Positions 1 to 11,794 of a stretch of DNA of 64,000 nt are shown piece after piece; position 1 is the stretch's first letter; the number at the start of each line of letters is the position of its first letter. A program made the position numbers and the translations under genes. Origin of the DNA: Parelaphostrongylus tenuis (lineage: Eukaryota > Nematoda > Chromadorea > Rhabditida > Metastrongylidae); assembly GCA_019055375.1 (NCBI GenBank), contig JAHQIW010007140.1, positions 124,001 through 188,000 on the forward strand, given 5' to 3'. Below the pieces are notes generated by a model, which was not told the origin of the DNA, ran no database searches, and saw only the letters and a program-made list of their open reading frames with translations.

Positions 1-187
1 ATCGGTGGTGTAACGGCCGTGATTCGTTGGCTTCCAGGCCGCTATCTTCCGTTTGCAAACAATTTTCGCTAGAGCAACTCGACCAAACGTAGCAGACAGT
101 TGTGACTATTTTGAACGATACACGCTTCATATGAGGACAACTGAGAAGAAAAAAAGTGGAAAATTTATCGTCTAGAACAATAGAGTT

Positions 188-270
188 AAAAATCAGTGGT
201 GGAGTGGTTAGCACGCGCCCGCAGAAAGAGTTAGACGCGGGTTCGACTCCGGCTCGTTTCGAAGTTTTGC
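188..270 (+). repeat. tRNA-like SINE unit
   Basis: The sequence carries a Pol III box A-like stretch (TGGTGGAGTGGTTAGCACG, about 196-214) and a box B-like GGTTCGACTCC (about 239-249). It is followed by a GAAGTTTTGCATATCATTC tail that resembles the sequence after the tRNA-like units at 7095 and 22583. A proper anticodon arm cannot be drawn, so this looks like a tRNA-derived dispersed repeat rather than a working tRNA gene. Confidence 0.5.
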
Positions 271-661
271 ATATCATTCAACATTCTCGGATATATCGTC
301 GTAATATCACACTACCGCTAATGAAGCAATAAAATAAGAACTCTTGCAGATCAGAAATCAACATTCACCAGGAAAAAACATAATCGTTGAGCAGGATGTA
401 ACCGTTTTAGGATAAAATGATCGGAAGAGTTTAGATTGCAAAGCTGGGAATGGTGTGTCATGTGTGGGTGCTTAATCAACAGTGGCAGAACAAACAAAGG
501 ATTTTCAAACCCACATGACCGATCAACGGAACAGCGGCCGGCTGGGACATCAAGCACCATCGTAGATAGCGTTGTAGAGAAGAGCTAGCTACCTTTTATC
601 AGAGTGATGAGGAAACTGGTAAGCGTCGGAGTCAATCAATAATTGTTTTGATGCAAAATAT
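271..661. other. No supported gene
   Basis: AT-rich spacer. A 69-codon minus-strand reading frame at 351-560 has no recognisable motif and no splice context, so it is not called. Confidence 0.5.
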
Positions 662-912
662 TCAATTCACGATGGCTCTGATGCCTAAGGAGATGTCGCA
701 TTCCTCAGAAGAGCCACAAACGGTCACAATGATGGCGGCGGAATCGCATGACTGAGTATCAAATCTGTCTACAACCCCCTACATGAAACGAACACTCACC
801 GTGGCTAATGTCCATTTGAAAAGCGATGTTCGAGACCACCAACGTAGACGGTGATTGGAAAAGAAGCGAGACCCGCCCCGATCAAAAACCAATCTGAGAC
901 ACGTACGGCCAT
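662..912 (-). CDS. Candidate two-exon small membrane protein (unrecognised)
   Basis: I do not recognise this protein. On the minus strand an ATG at 912 opens a frame beginning MAVRVSDW, followed by a hydrophobic stretch of about 17 residues ending ITVYVGG, which could be a signal anchor. The exon would end at 800 before a strong GTGAGT donor. A second exon starts at 751 after TACTCAG and reads SCDSAAIIVTVCG... to a TGA at 662. As written the first exon hits TAG just before its donor. One extra G in the GG at about 809-811 would give a seamless join to the second exon. Similar single-G gaps occur in cdc-48 in this window. A plus-strand ORF also overlaps 671-754, so strand and reality are uncertain. 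Confidence 0.28.
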
Positions 913-1369
913 CGACTCCGGCTAGCTCACGTGTTGTTGTTCGACACGATGCTCAGAGATCATTTTAGGGTGGCTTGGGAACGATCGTGTTGTTGATTGG
1001 AATCGTTGTCGACAGAGAAAGGACGGACACTTTAGTGCAGGCGGATGTGTCCGTCCCCCTTTTATACGATGTAAATAGTTGATAATGCTATTTCAGGATT
1101 GCGTAACGTGATCAATGTCCTATTCCGGAGCACGCTGATCATGTATTGTTATTTTGTTTCGTGGACACGGTAGATGATGACGACGCATAGATAGGCGTAT
1201 GAGGGCAATTTCATCATCTAACATCAGCTTATGCAACGCACACGCAAGCATTCGTGAATGATAATGTGCGATATTTCGCTATGTTGATGTGCCTTAAAAG
1301 TTTCCTCAGGCGCAGTGATTATATGTGATGTGGTAAGAACGACTCACATGGTCGTTGGTGAGCATCACG
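913..1369. other. No supported gene
   Basis: Relatively GC-rich up to about 1060 and then AT-rich. No splice-consistent coding frame is visible on either strand. Confidence 0.4.
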
Positions 1370-1605
1370 CGCTCCGCGCTCAACAAGCCTCCAGTCTTCT
1401 CCAGTGTAGACAAATTGGAACCAGATTTGTTTGGGGGATAGCAGCACTGATGCATCACGGTAAGCCCTTGCAAGTCATTCTATATATACGATGAGCATTC
1501 AATTACCTTCAACGATGCTTGATGAAGTCGGATGTATGGCGCATCTATCAGGAATTAATCACCGCCGACGGCTTATCCTCCTTATCCTTTCAAGAGTTTA
1601 CATGG
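1370..1605 (-). repeat. Dispersed ~300-bp repeat family, copy 1
   Basis: Read on the minus strand this matches four other segments (12490-12670, 16670-16980, 30385-30640, 59555-59845). They share an AAGGATAAA-like start, a GATCAATCCCTGA-like block, a GCATTCGTC-type block and a block around CAGTGCTGCTTA. The best copy, at 16670-16980, ends in a tRNA-like module. The 85-codon plus-strand reading frame at 1491-1748 lies largely within this repeat and is not regarded as a gene. Confidence 0.6.
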
Positions 1606-1749
1606 AGTTGTTAATAGGAAGCCCTTATTGTGGTAAATCCTTTGCTGTTTTCAGCTTCTTCAAAACCGCAGTGTTTCGAATCAAATGTCCACAACTGTTA
1701 ATTGTGTCGTTTGAATTCATTAGAGTGGAACGTCATACGAAAATTTAAA

Positions 1750-3085
1750 TACATTTAAAAGTTACTGATAAAGATCTCGTCTGAGCTCATAAATACAATA
1801 AAACATTAATTATTCGGGCAGGATAGAATGAAAGTCGATTTTCGAATTAAAAAACTTTTCTAGTAATTCGCTGTTTTCTCAAAAAGCACTTGCGAGGTTG
1901 TCATTATAAGACGTAGAAGCGTGAAAAGGTCAAGTTGTCTGCAATCTTCTCAGCTAAATACCTTCGTAATGCCAAGCGAAAATCCATTGAAAACAAATGC
2001 CAACTTTACTGGAAACGAAACCATGTTTGATCCATCAAAAAAAAAGAGAATTTAAATGAATTTTATTGAAGTTAGATAATTGGCCATTTCAGAGCGAGCT
2101 TTTCATTGATGCGTGGTAAAAACGATTGTCAATCAGTGACCATAGCCACTCACTGAAGTAGAATAATCCTTATAGACCTCAAAATCAGCGATTTTTTCCC
2201 ATGCATTGGCATTCATTCGTAACAAGTCTCTTGCAAGCACTTTCATTCCATGGGAAGAAATAGGATAGCAAAAAGGGGCGAGTGTTTTTTTTTTCATTAA
2301 CCAACTCCGCTGTGAAAACTTGACTGCTCTTGAGAAAGTGTTCTCAATACTCCAAAAAAGAAGCTAATTTTCCTTTAATTGCTTTCAAGTGAATTCTATC
2401 ATACATGATCTGACTATCGATCCAATAACTACCTTGAAATTCCGCTCATGTGAGAATAACAAAGTGCGATGTAACTTCTCATATGAGGCGTAACCATAAA
2501 TACCTTGAACACTCCTATAAGGGAAGAGATTACATGTTTGCAGACCCATATTTCTTTGTAAAACCTTGGCGGGAAAATGCTATATACAGTAATGCGATAA
2601 ATCGGTATTGAATACAAAATAGAAAAAAGTGGAATACAATAGAATCTAAAAAAACACGATGACATCGATGATGATATAATATGCACTTTTGGGACAGATA
2701 ATGAGTCATTACTATTATAAACATTCTGAGAGACCAATATTCCGTAAAACTCGACACTAATAGTTTATATATGTAAATCTTAGCGATTGCTTTTGTTGAG
2801 CCGACGCGAGAGGTTAGTAATGTGAGACTACCCGTGTTGTTCACATGGGATGACGAGTAAATCCATATGGGTGATGACAGTTTCTCCGTTTGATTTTCGA
2901 TCTAAATGGGTTTGCTCGTAGTTTCACAAGAACAACAGGGGTAGTCTCACATTTAGCAAAACAATGGGTAGTTTTGTGTAACAGAGTTTTTATGTAACGA
3001 AGTGGCGTTTAGCTTATACAATAGATCACCATGAGTACTACACATTAATACCACTGAGTTGTAAAATTAGCTGAGATACGAGCGA
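1750..3085. other. AT-rich spacer, no gene
   Basis: Two overlapping minus-strand reading frames of about 100 codons (2429-2844) have low-complexity, cysteine- and isoleucine-rich translations without motifs or splice context. I see nothing else I can support. Confidence 0.45.
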
Positions 3086-3089
3086 AACT

Positions 3090-3170
3090 GGATGTTGATT
3101 TGGCTTCGAACCCACGATTACCGTCTTCGGGGCTCGCTAGGTTTTCCACTACACCATCTAAGCCCTTGGT
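3090..3170 (-). repeat. tRNA-like unit
   Basis: On the minus strand a box A-like GATGGTGTAGTGGAAAACC is followed about 40 nt later by a box B-like GGTTCGAAGCC. The spacing and boxes match the other tRNA-like units in the window. It is probably a tRNA-derived SINE or pseudo-tRNA. Confidence 0.45.
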
Positions 3171-3279
3171 CTATTTTTCTTTCAGCAGTGTTTCAAGCAA
3201 TGCAGTGGCTGTGTGCAGTCACCTTTCAAAGGGATTTATATGAGGAGCATAAAATGGCATGAATCCAGTTAAGACGAAA

Positions 3280-3385
3280 CCATGTTTGAAATTACAATTT
3301 GTGGCTCTATTTAGTGCCCAATTTCTTTTATTTTAAAAGCAAACCACGGTGTGAAATAGAACCACAGGAGTGCTGAGATACGAAC
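3280..3385 (+). repeat. Dispersed repeat, paired with 32175-32270
   Basis: The stretch that includes a GTGTGAAATAGAACCAC block and ends GTGCTGAGATACGAAC recurs with mismatches at 32175-32270 (GTGTGAAACATAACCAC ... GTGGTGAGATACCAAC). No coding potential is seen. Confidence 0.45.
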
Positions 3386-3386
3386 T

Positions 3387-3444
3387 TACTACTACTACTA
3401 CTGCTACTACTACTACTGCTACTACTACTACTGCTACTACTATT
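3387..3444 (+). repeat. ACT/GCT trinucleotide microsatellite
   Basis: About 58 bp of near-perfect triplets: three runs of ACT units interrupted at regular intervals by GCT, so a 15-bp higher-order period (ACTACTACTACTGCT) is visible. Confidence 0.9.
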
Positions 3445-3449
3445 ATCAA

Positions 3450-6400
3450 CCGCGCGTCGGCTAAGCATGATAAGTCCTTAAAATTTACATAGATAATTAT
3501 CAACACCAACGTTTATGGAAAGCCAGTTTTTTGAATTATCATAAAAAGTGGTAGCGATAAATGTGAACGGATACGAATACGAGCTGCTGAACAATTACTA
3601 CTTTTATATATAACGCTAAAATAATGACCTATGAACGTACGAAGTTAATTATGAATTCTTTAAAGTCAAATTCTTGTCATAGCTTAGCGTCTTTTCAAGC
3701 AAATGCAGGGTAGAGGTCTGGTGCGATTTATAAGGTAATCATCAGCTCACCAAGACGGGCCTTTCAAGCTGAGAATATGTTCGGCTCTTCCATTAGAGAG
3801 CCCACTCGAGAGCAATTTAACGCCTTTAGTTACTATCGTCCTGGTAACGATATAGTTGTAAGGTGATAAATATACCTTTTGTCCAATAGAAGCGATGATG
3901 GGTGTTCTGACGACTTCGGACAGCTTTAATATTATGTCGACGCTCTTCTATATATACAAAATATTTTCAGACCAGGAAATTACAAGAAAAAGATTAGAAG
4001 TGTACTAAGGATCACCTCACGATTCTGAATATAAATCATTCAAGAATTCATTCTGTCACAGAATTAATGGAAATTCAGCTTCTTCAATTAGTTGTTGTTA
4101 GAAATACTTTTCGAAAATGAAGCGATGAAGATCGTGCCTATTGACTCGCTGCCATCAAAACAAACGTAAAGCTCTTTTATAGTAATGTTTTTTAGATACG
4201 AACACATTTTGACACTGTAGTGAAGAAAGTCGTGAATTTAATTCATGAATTTTCGAGGTTTTCCTATATGATTTATTTTGCCATTAGACAGAATAATGTT
4301 GCATACCTCACTTGTGCTGGCTCACCAACTCCTCTCCATTTGAATCTAATTCAGATATTGAGCGAAATAGCTTCGTTCGTCTTAGAATATTCAGGTCGAG
4401 AGACCGTATAGCCTTTTTTAGTGGTGACCGTCCTAATAGAATCAACTTAGTTCCTGCAATTTGATTTGACGATAACCGTTTTCATCTAGATCGTATAGCT
4501 CGGGTAAACCTTTGCATGTGATGAAATTTTGAATTAATTAGCGTTTTGGGCAGCGATGACGAAGATGAGTGCTACTGGTTGTCGAGGAAAAACGACGCTT
4601 GCTCAAATGATCTGATATACTTTTGCAAAACGAAAGTGTTGGGCTGACCTTAGTGAGGAAACATCTGGTTGACCTCTGCGAAGAAATTTCAAGGCCAACT
4701 TTCGGTTAGTTTTGTCATCGGCCATCAAGTTCATATTAGAACTAGTATAGGACAGTAGATTTAGAAGACAGCAGTTTGATATCAATTAAAAGTGGAGCAA
4801 AAGAATCAAATTTTCATACCTATAGCTCAACATTACCTCCACAGCGTAGACTTATGTTAGGTAGTTATAGGCTGTTAAGTGGAGTTTTTGCGGATAGAGT
4901 TTTGCAAATTGGTCACTATTAGCTGGACTTCGGAATAGAAATGCCAGAATTGCTCTGGGCTTGCGCTTCACCGAGCGAAAGCAACGAGCTGCTGTTCGAT
5001 GAACTTTGAAATGTGTCTAAATACACCTCAATTTGTCAGTCAACAAGTTTTTAACCTTTCTCCACTACCATCACGGATGGGATATTTGTTTTATAGAGAA
5101 TGAATAAAGAAACTGAATTCGAATGCAGCGCAACTATAATGCTTCCAATACAAAAAAACCAGCTACGTGAAATCATTGCAGGATTTGCAAGAGTACAAAC
5201 GGAGAAATGTTCGTGCGGACCTTTGTAATGTTTCGTACTGCAACGTAATGTTTCGCAAACAGCTCTATTGTACGACGTTTCAAATATCTCTCTTCTCCGC
5301 TATACTGATAACGCAGAATTTCCACCCAATTGTTTCCGTTTCACTATATTCGTACAAGTCTGCAAAATTCCTGGAGAAGGAAGGAAACCGTCCCGCATTC
5401 TTTTTTCCAACAGTTTACGTGATAAGCAACTCCGTAATCAACATGCTACTTCTAGAAACTCACATGCCAATGAAACTTCAGAAGAAGCTCAAAGACCATT
5501 GCATTTGTAGTTCCGTCAGTAATCTTCCGCTGACTAAAGAAAAATTTTTTTCACGCCATCGATTTGGAGAGTGTGTTGACCAATGATTGGATTCATCAGC
5601 CTATTACCAGCTTATTTAGGTAAACAGCTTTTTTATCGACCCTCGTAAATTCTCATTTGAACTGTGGGCGATAAGTCAGTTGTTCAACAGAAGACTGAAA
5701 TTGTAGAAAAACTGATGTAAAATCTCTCTCAAACTTCCTTTATACCGAGAACATCGTCATCTTATTGAGAAGCAGCAATAAAGCAGACGTGGCTCATGAG
5801 AAACTCAGTAATGATGAAAGGGTTGCCACTGCCAATAGATTTGGAGCGGCATACTTTTTATAACAGCTAAGATGTGATGAAAAGAACAGAAGCTTTGAAT
5901 TTTAATGAAACATTGCTTAGAAAGATAAATGAATAGGTGAGGTATGTGAAGCAAGAATGCGAATAGGCAAGAGTATAGTGAGGCCGCGTTCGGGTCTCCC
6001 AGTGAAGCCATTGATCAGCTGGTGTATACAACACCCACCGAACAGTTTTTGTTGAGAAATTCTCGCCGTTCTATCGAAATTATTATTGGGAGCAGTGAGT
6101 CACTGGAAATCTACGAAGCTGGTCGGTGTGGAAGGCCGAAATATAAATGGTGCTTATAAGTGAGCAACAAGTTACGTGAACGCCTTTAAGTGCAAACATG
6201 CTGAGATTTACTGGAGAGATCGACATGGATAAAACATGTATTGAAAAAAAGGACAAAACAACAACAGCACGTCGTATATCTCTCCGGGAACATTGATTCA
6301 CTTGAGGACTTAATCACTCAAGCGAACTGGTCGTCTACTTGTCGCCGCCATATACTTGTTCGTCCATGTCGTTCTTAGTCGTCATATCAGACCACTGGCT

Positions 6401-7090
6401 CCATCGAGCTGGACAAGCAGAAAGTACTAACTTGGCAGGATTCCAAACGAATCGAGCAAATCAAAGAAAGATGAAACATTCGAGATTTTCACTTCTATCA
6501 AGATTCTAAGATTCATTTTGATTTGATTATTGTGGAACAGATTCGTAAGTTATCAAAGGATTTTTTCAAGAACACGAAAGCAAAATACAATGCTCTGTGG
6601 AGTAACGCTACACACGAGATTGCGTTCATTTTAACCTCAATTTTCATTTGCATAATGTTCAAGAAAACTTCTATCTTACGAGAAATCCTTCTACGATTAC
6701 TGCGTTCTGTTTAATAAGACTTCAAAAAGTTGTTCGATATGGATTTCTATACCTAAATTATAGAAGAGAGCGTCAATTATGCTTGTGTATTACAAGTTTC
6801 TATAGATTTGTAGAACTGCCATAATTTGGAAGAAAAAGCGCAGGTGGTAGCACAAGAGAACAGCCCTACAGAAAATGACTGGCATGTGAGTGACGCGGCC
6901 TTGCACTTTGTCACATGTGGTGCTTTCATTGGTGAATGAATAATGATAGCGACGTGCAAATAGAAAACATTATAGCATTTAGAGGAACTAGACGCACTAA
7001 ACCTATAGTCGATAGTTTCTTAGAGTCAAATTCACATGAGATTGATATAGAGTGACGTGCAAAATTTAATGTAGAAAGAGCAGTGTACAA
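3450..7090. other. Long non-coding stretch
   Basis: No splice-consistent gene was found. The longest frame, 139 codons at 5167-5586 (+), starts at a GTG, has no family motif and a composition consistent with chance. Other frames of 60-72 codons here look random. Confidence 0.4.
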
Positions 7091-7094
7091 AATG

Positions 7095-7170
7095 GGCGTC
7101 AGTAGGTGTAACGGATAAAGCACGCGCTTCCGGAAAGAGTGAGGTGCGGGTTCCAGTCCCGCCTGACGCG
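7095..7170 (+). repeat. tRNA-like element with intact acceptor and T stems
   Basis: The segment starts GGCGTCAG and ends CTGACGCG, so GCGTCAG and CTGACGC can form a perfect 7-bp acceptor stem. The T arm GCGGG-TTCCAGT-CCCGC is perfect, and a GTG/CAC D stem is possible. The middle (GCGCTTCCGGAAAGAGTGAGG) does not give a normal 5-bp anticodon stem with a 7-nt loop. The downstream tail ACTTTTACACATCACTC resembles that of the unit at 188-270. I read it as a tRNA-derived SINE head or pseudo-tRNA. Confidence 0.55.
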
Positions 7171-8199
7171 GAACTTTTACACATCACTCTACATCAATGG
7201 GTTTTTGTTTGAAACATCATACCACCGCTATAAGCGTCAAACAAAAAGAATTCGATTTGGTCACATGAGGTTGTTCCGAATATTTCAATCGTCTCGCGCT
7301 TCGGCGTCCTCGTCTTCTTCAGAGACTTTCTATACATGACGACTGTTGGTCTATTCACATCAAGATCACCCTGCAAGAAGAACTTCGTTCAGGAGATGCG
7401 TCGTTTCAGAAGATTCGACTTGATACGACTACGACGACGACTAGACATCGTGAGGAGATGCTGTGATCCACCGACTCGGATCATCCCCACTCTGAAAACT
7501 GCCAAAAAGTCAGCCAAATGATGCAGTTGTAACATTCCAGTGTCAACCGTGTAAATCTAGAAAAACATTGACTATTCATAGCAAGGTTTAGTGAGCAGTC
7601 GAATTTGAGAACACAATCAATATATAAGAGGTAAAAAGATGAAGAACACAATTCGTAACGGTGCTTTTTGTGATTCCTACGTGCTAAAATGAGAGAGGAA
7701 TATTCGACCAGACTGCTACGAGTGCAGAGAGCTATTACGACTCGCTGACGCAATGTTCTGAATGATTCAATGCCACAAAGCGGACGGACATCACGGGGTT
7801 TACAATGCCACGCAGACGGTTCTCATCACTAGTGACGGCCAGCGTAAAGTATACCAATCTCTACACAGCTTCATATCCACTGCGAGAGAAGCATGAGAGG
7901 AGAGGAGGAGGGGGAATGATTGCCACACTGATCTAGTATAACTCTCGCTTCAAGCATAATTTGAAGATTCGCAAAAAGTCACTCCTCCTACTCAAGAAAT
8001 CCATGAAACTGAAAAGTAGCACAGATGATATGCGTCTGAATGCGAAAAGTTTCGTACCTGTAGGAGGTGCTAAACGTCTATGAAAAAGAAACCATAGCGG
8101 AAACCCATTCTCTTGCCGACTATTCTTATAGTTATATCGAAGTATTATTCATGTATCGTTTGTTTAGACCTTTGTGGATACGACTACGAAAATATAGTA

Positions 8200-8415
8200 T
8201 CTGGCAATGTATTTTGAGCCTTTCATGAGGTTTGTTATGGGCACTAATACAGTACAAGAGACGTGTTTCGGCCTTGCAGCCTCGTCTGTTCCACTGTGCC
8301 CTTTCGTTATGTCAGTTCCTCGAGGATCTGCCCTTTACATAGGTGTGTTGACGATGAACCTTTTACGCTCAACGCACATAACAGACTTCATAAAAGGCTC
8401 AAAACATATTGTCAG
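8200..8415. mobile_element. Non-autonomous TIR element (MITE), 216 bp
   Basis: Terminal inverted repeats of about 42 bp: the left end runs through TTTTGAGCCTTTCATGAGG and the right end is its imperfect reverse complement (CTTCATAAAAGGCTCAAAA). The interior carries the family motif ACGTGTTTCGGCCTTGCAGC. Related copies lie at 8490-8712, 25440-25625, 26421-26658 and 35448-35877. There is no transposase. Confidence 0.7.
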
Positions 8416-8489
8416 ATTATATTGTTCATGAGCGAGGTCTCAAAATAGTCGATTGCATTGACTGTTACATATGCTTACGTAACAGTCAT

Positions 8490-8712
8490 ACGCCTGCCCT
8501 CGACAATGAAACACTCTGAGAGAACATCACGGCGATTGTATTCACCGTATGTTGAGTGTGAAAAAGTTCTTCGTCGACTCCTCTATGTAAGGGATAGATC
8601 CTTGAGAACTGACTGAACGAAAAGGCACTGAGGAGGCTGAAAGGCCGAAACACGTGTCCTGCACTGTATAAGTGCCCATAACAGACCTCATGAAAGGCTC
8701 AGAATTATAGTA
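8490..8712. mobile_element. Diverged copy of the same MITE family
   Basis: It shares the right half of the family (GAGGCTGAAAGGCCGAAACA, then CATAACAGACCTCATGAAAG) with the element 75 bp to its left, but the left terminal repeat is not clear. Both short reading frames across it are repeat sequence. Confidence 0.55.
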
Positions 8713-9261
8713 CATTATTCTAAACATGAATACAAGCGAGTTGATACCCAAACTTTCTTGTAGCTAATGTCTTTGCGGCTCCGAGTTCCCCTAGACAGCT
8801 ATGATTCGAGTTCAGCACCCCCAGTTGCGTAAGCATAATATAGCAACCACTGATTTAATTTCAGCATAATCAAAATATTTTGATACTTCAATATCAATAA
8901 GATCTTAATTACTCATGCCGAGGTCAATTAAGTAAAAGTCGTTCTCTCAAGAAAGTGCTTTGTTGTGTATGAGCTAAATCCGTATTTGTGATCACGTGGG
9001 TATGTGGGCAAATTTGTGAGCATAAGATGTAAACACTATGAGAGGGAAGAGGATAGAGGAGTGTTCAACAATGCAGGAGTGTTTAGCAATGCAGTCCGTC
9101 AAAAGCAAGGAGTTGTTTCGATCCCTTTCACGATTCTCTCTCGCAATCCACGTGCAAACGCCTCATCAGCTCGGCTATCTCCAATATTGCAAAGCAATTG
9201 ACACGAACAACATACACTCTCCTAATTAAGGAAATAAAATCCTTAAGCAGCAGCCGAAACA

Positions 9262-9570
9262 AGATACGAAATTTCAATAGATCCCTTCATTATTAATTGA
9301 GCCAACATGTCATGTGGTCTGGTGAGGACTCTTACAGCCCGATACACGTGTCTCGACCTTACAGTCTCGTCAGTCGGGCAGAACCCGTCGTCTTTCAATC
9401 TTTTTACTAGCCAATCCTCTCGTGAGCCTGATCTCCCTACAAAGAGAAAACATATATCGAGCCGTACAAAAGCCGTTACCAGACCACATGACATGTTGGC
9501 TCAAATAATAATCATACCACATGACATGTTGGCTCAAATATAATGAAGGGATCTATTGAAATTCGAGCGC
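9262..9570. mobile_element. Foldback element with a duplicated arm end
   Basis: Inverted arms: AATTTCAATAGATCCCTTCA at the left and TGAAGGGATCTATTGAAATT at the right, continuing inward through the ACATGTCATGTGG motif. On the right the 24-bp block containing CCACATGACATGTTGGCTCA is present twice in tandem (9485-9508 and 9518-9541), once on the left. A truncated copy occurs at 29364-29535. No protein is encoded. Confidence 0.65.
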
Positions 9571-10682
9571 GGTCTTACGAAAACACTTGACATAAAGGTA
9601 TAATATGCGAAATGTTTGAAGTCACTTGGGCGATGAACACGAGGAAACGAACAGAATGCAAAAAGTGCTGGGAACCGATATGGATCAGACGATGGGTTAT
9701 GCAAAAAGTAGAGGTAGATTGCGTAAGTACAAGGCAGTTGAGCGATCAAGAGATGTATTGGTAAGTTGTTATCTAAATTCGATGATCGACAATGTTTTGT
9801 GTACTTTAGACGCGGTAGAAATAAGATCTTGAAGGAGGTGGAAGTTTTTTTTTTCATGTTGCGAGATTGAAACCAGAGCGAGATGAAGATTACACTGCTC
9901 GTCGTGGATGAAAATATGATTGCTACAACTATGCATGACGTGAAACGGAGTGCATGGAGTGCTTCATTCCTCTATCTCATATTACACTATACTATTTTTT
10001 TTCTCAGCAACAATGATTGCAACGATCTAGCGATCCGCACTTTCGGCAAACTTGTGAATGACCATTGCTCAGACATGGTGTGATGACTAATAAAACCCAA
10101 CAAAAGCTCGATCGTTTTGAAATAATTTCATTGCTTATCGTCAATCGCAGGACAGTTTTCCTCTTTGTACTAAATTATTTAGTCAGGCTCATTATTGATG
10201 AAGCTCGACATATGGTGGGGAAGAGGTTGCTAGTCGTTGCTTAGCTTTCCTCGATTGAGCTCCGCTAGTAATTTTGGCCCCATCCATCAAAAAGTGTAAA
10301 TGAAATATTTCATATCATAGGGGCACATAGACCTATTCCAATCTAGCCTCACGTGTGAAAGAGATTAATAGCGGTAGAAAGTGGCGTAAGGAGATGCAAA
10401 CATAGTACTAATGCTTCTGGCTTCGTAATAAACCGGGGAAATTACTGTCTTGAAAATATTTTGGAACAACTTGCTTTCATACTTTCTGATGCAAACTTTC
10501 AGGTGCTGAACACGTCTACCACCCACATTTAATGGCCTGAAACTCAATGAAAACCATTCATTGTTTTCTCAAGCAACAGACACGTGGTTGTTATTAGCAA
10601 GGCTTCATGTAATACAGCATTGGCCGAAGCTTCCGCTGTTTCACCATCTTATAAACATGAAACGGTCAAATTGAGACCAATC
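9571..10682. other. No supported gene
   Basis: Short frames at 9626-9832 and 9883-10083 (+) lack motifs and splice context. The stretch holds the right flank of the foldback element and AT-rich spacer. Confidence 0.4.
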
Positions 10683-11245
10683 TAATAGAATGGGGAAAAG
10701 TTCCGAGAAAATGCTTATAACGTTTTTGGGTGTCGGCCATGTTTTTGGGCTTATTTGAACGACCGTCTTCTCCTGCCTTGATTGGTATATGATTTATCTA
10801 CTCATATCAAGATGGAGTTAACAAGCAAGCAAATTGGGTCACTGATGATGCACGAATGGCTGTTGGGTTCGCTTTGAGCACAGCTCGACGATCAACTTCT
10901 TTCGGACGACCTGAACGCAGCTGGTCTTGCAAACATTTTTCACCTTCGTCAAACTTTTTGAACCACCTGTACACCGTACTTTTGCCAACTGTGTCTTCGC
11001 CCCAAGCCGGATTGATGCGTTCACTTGCCACCGTTGCATTTGAATCCAATAGCCATTCGTGCATCATCAACAACGTAATTTGCTCGCTTGTTAACTCCAT
11101 GTTGAAATAAGTAGATATCAGTCATATACCAGTCATCGCGGGAGCAGACTGGCTTTCAAATGAAGCCAAAAAACACAAGAAATGGCTGGCACTCAAAAAA
11201 AGTTACAAGCATTTTCTCAGAACTTCCCCCTCCCCCTCCCTATTA
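10683..11245 (-). mobile_element. Mariner fragment with inverted duplicate 5' end
   Basis: On the minus strand a frame from 11100 encodes the N-terminal helix-turn-helix half of a mariner transposase (WGEDTVGKSTVYRWFKKFD, then LRSGRPKEVD). The catalytic DDD half is absent. The left end is not the normal 3' end. From 10683 to about 10866 the plus strand repeats the element's own 5' end, including terminal repeat, leader and start codon (ATG at 10812, reading MELTSKQIGSLMMHEW). Both arms begin TAATAG and share GAGAAAATGCTT. The element is therefore a long-armed palindrome made from two 5' ends. Confidence 0.8.
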
Positions 11246-11790
11246 TTCAGTCAAACACTTTAACAACCTTGCAATGGGAGACATGCACATTTCATTCGCT
11301 AAGTAAACAGATTTCTTGTGAACATTCTTTTTTTTGCAGATTGATCAACAAATTAATTAATCGTGACTCATGGTCATTTATTATGTAATTGATAAACATT
11401 TGTATTTAACATTTATTATGTAACTGAATGAAAGCTTATGTATCAAATTGCTTTTGTAATTACGTTATGAAAGTGTTTTAGTGAGTAGATTGTACGTCAA
11501 TTTGAAATTTTGAGCGTCCGACGAGACGCTAGTCGTTACTGGCTGAATGGATTGTGTTATTTGACGCTACGAAAGAATTGGCTATTACGCACCATTAGAA
11601 TTTTCCGTTTCAACATTCTTGCCATTTAGAATAGACTTAGAATAGATTCTGGAATAAATGGGGCTGTGTTATATATCATTTTAATGCGCATTTCTCGCTC
11701 TATGTTTCATTGCTGCAATTAGTCTTATATTTCTTTTGACCTGTAAAAAGATTCTAGACTGGAAGTAAATACAAGTGATTTTCTGATTCG
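11246..11790. other. AT-rich spacer
   Basis: It contains a local direct repeat of TGTATTTAACATTTATTATG type around 11380-11425 and no coding signal that I can support. Confidence 0.4.
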
Positions 11791-11794
11791 AGCT

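Noticed and set aside
5167..5586. 139-codon plus-strand frame
   Set aside because: No motif, splice partner or repeat relationship. The length alone is compatible with chance in this amount of sequence.
7095..7170. Functional tRNA gene
   Set aside because: Acceptor and T stems are perfect, but no normal anticodon stem-loop can be formed, and the downstream tail is shared with other repeats.
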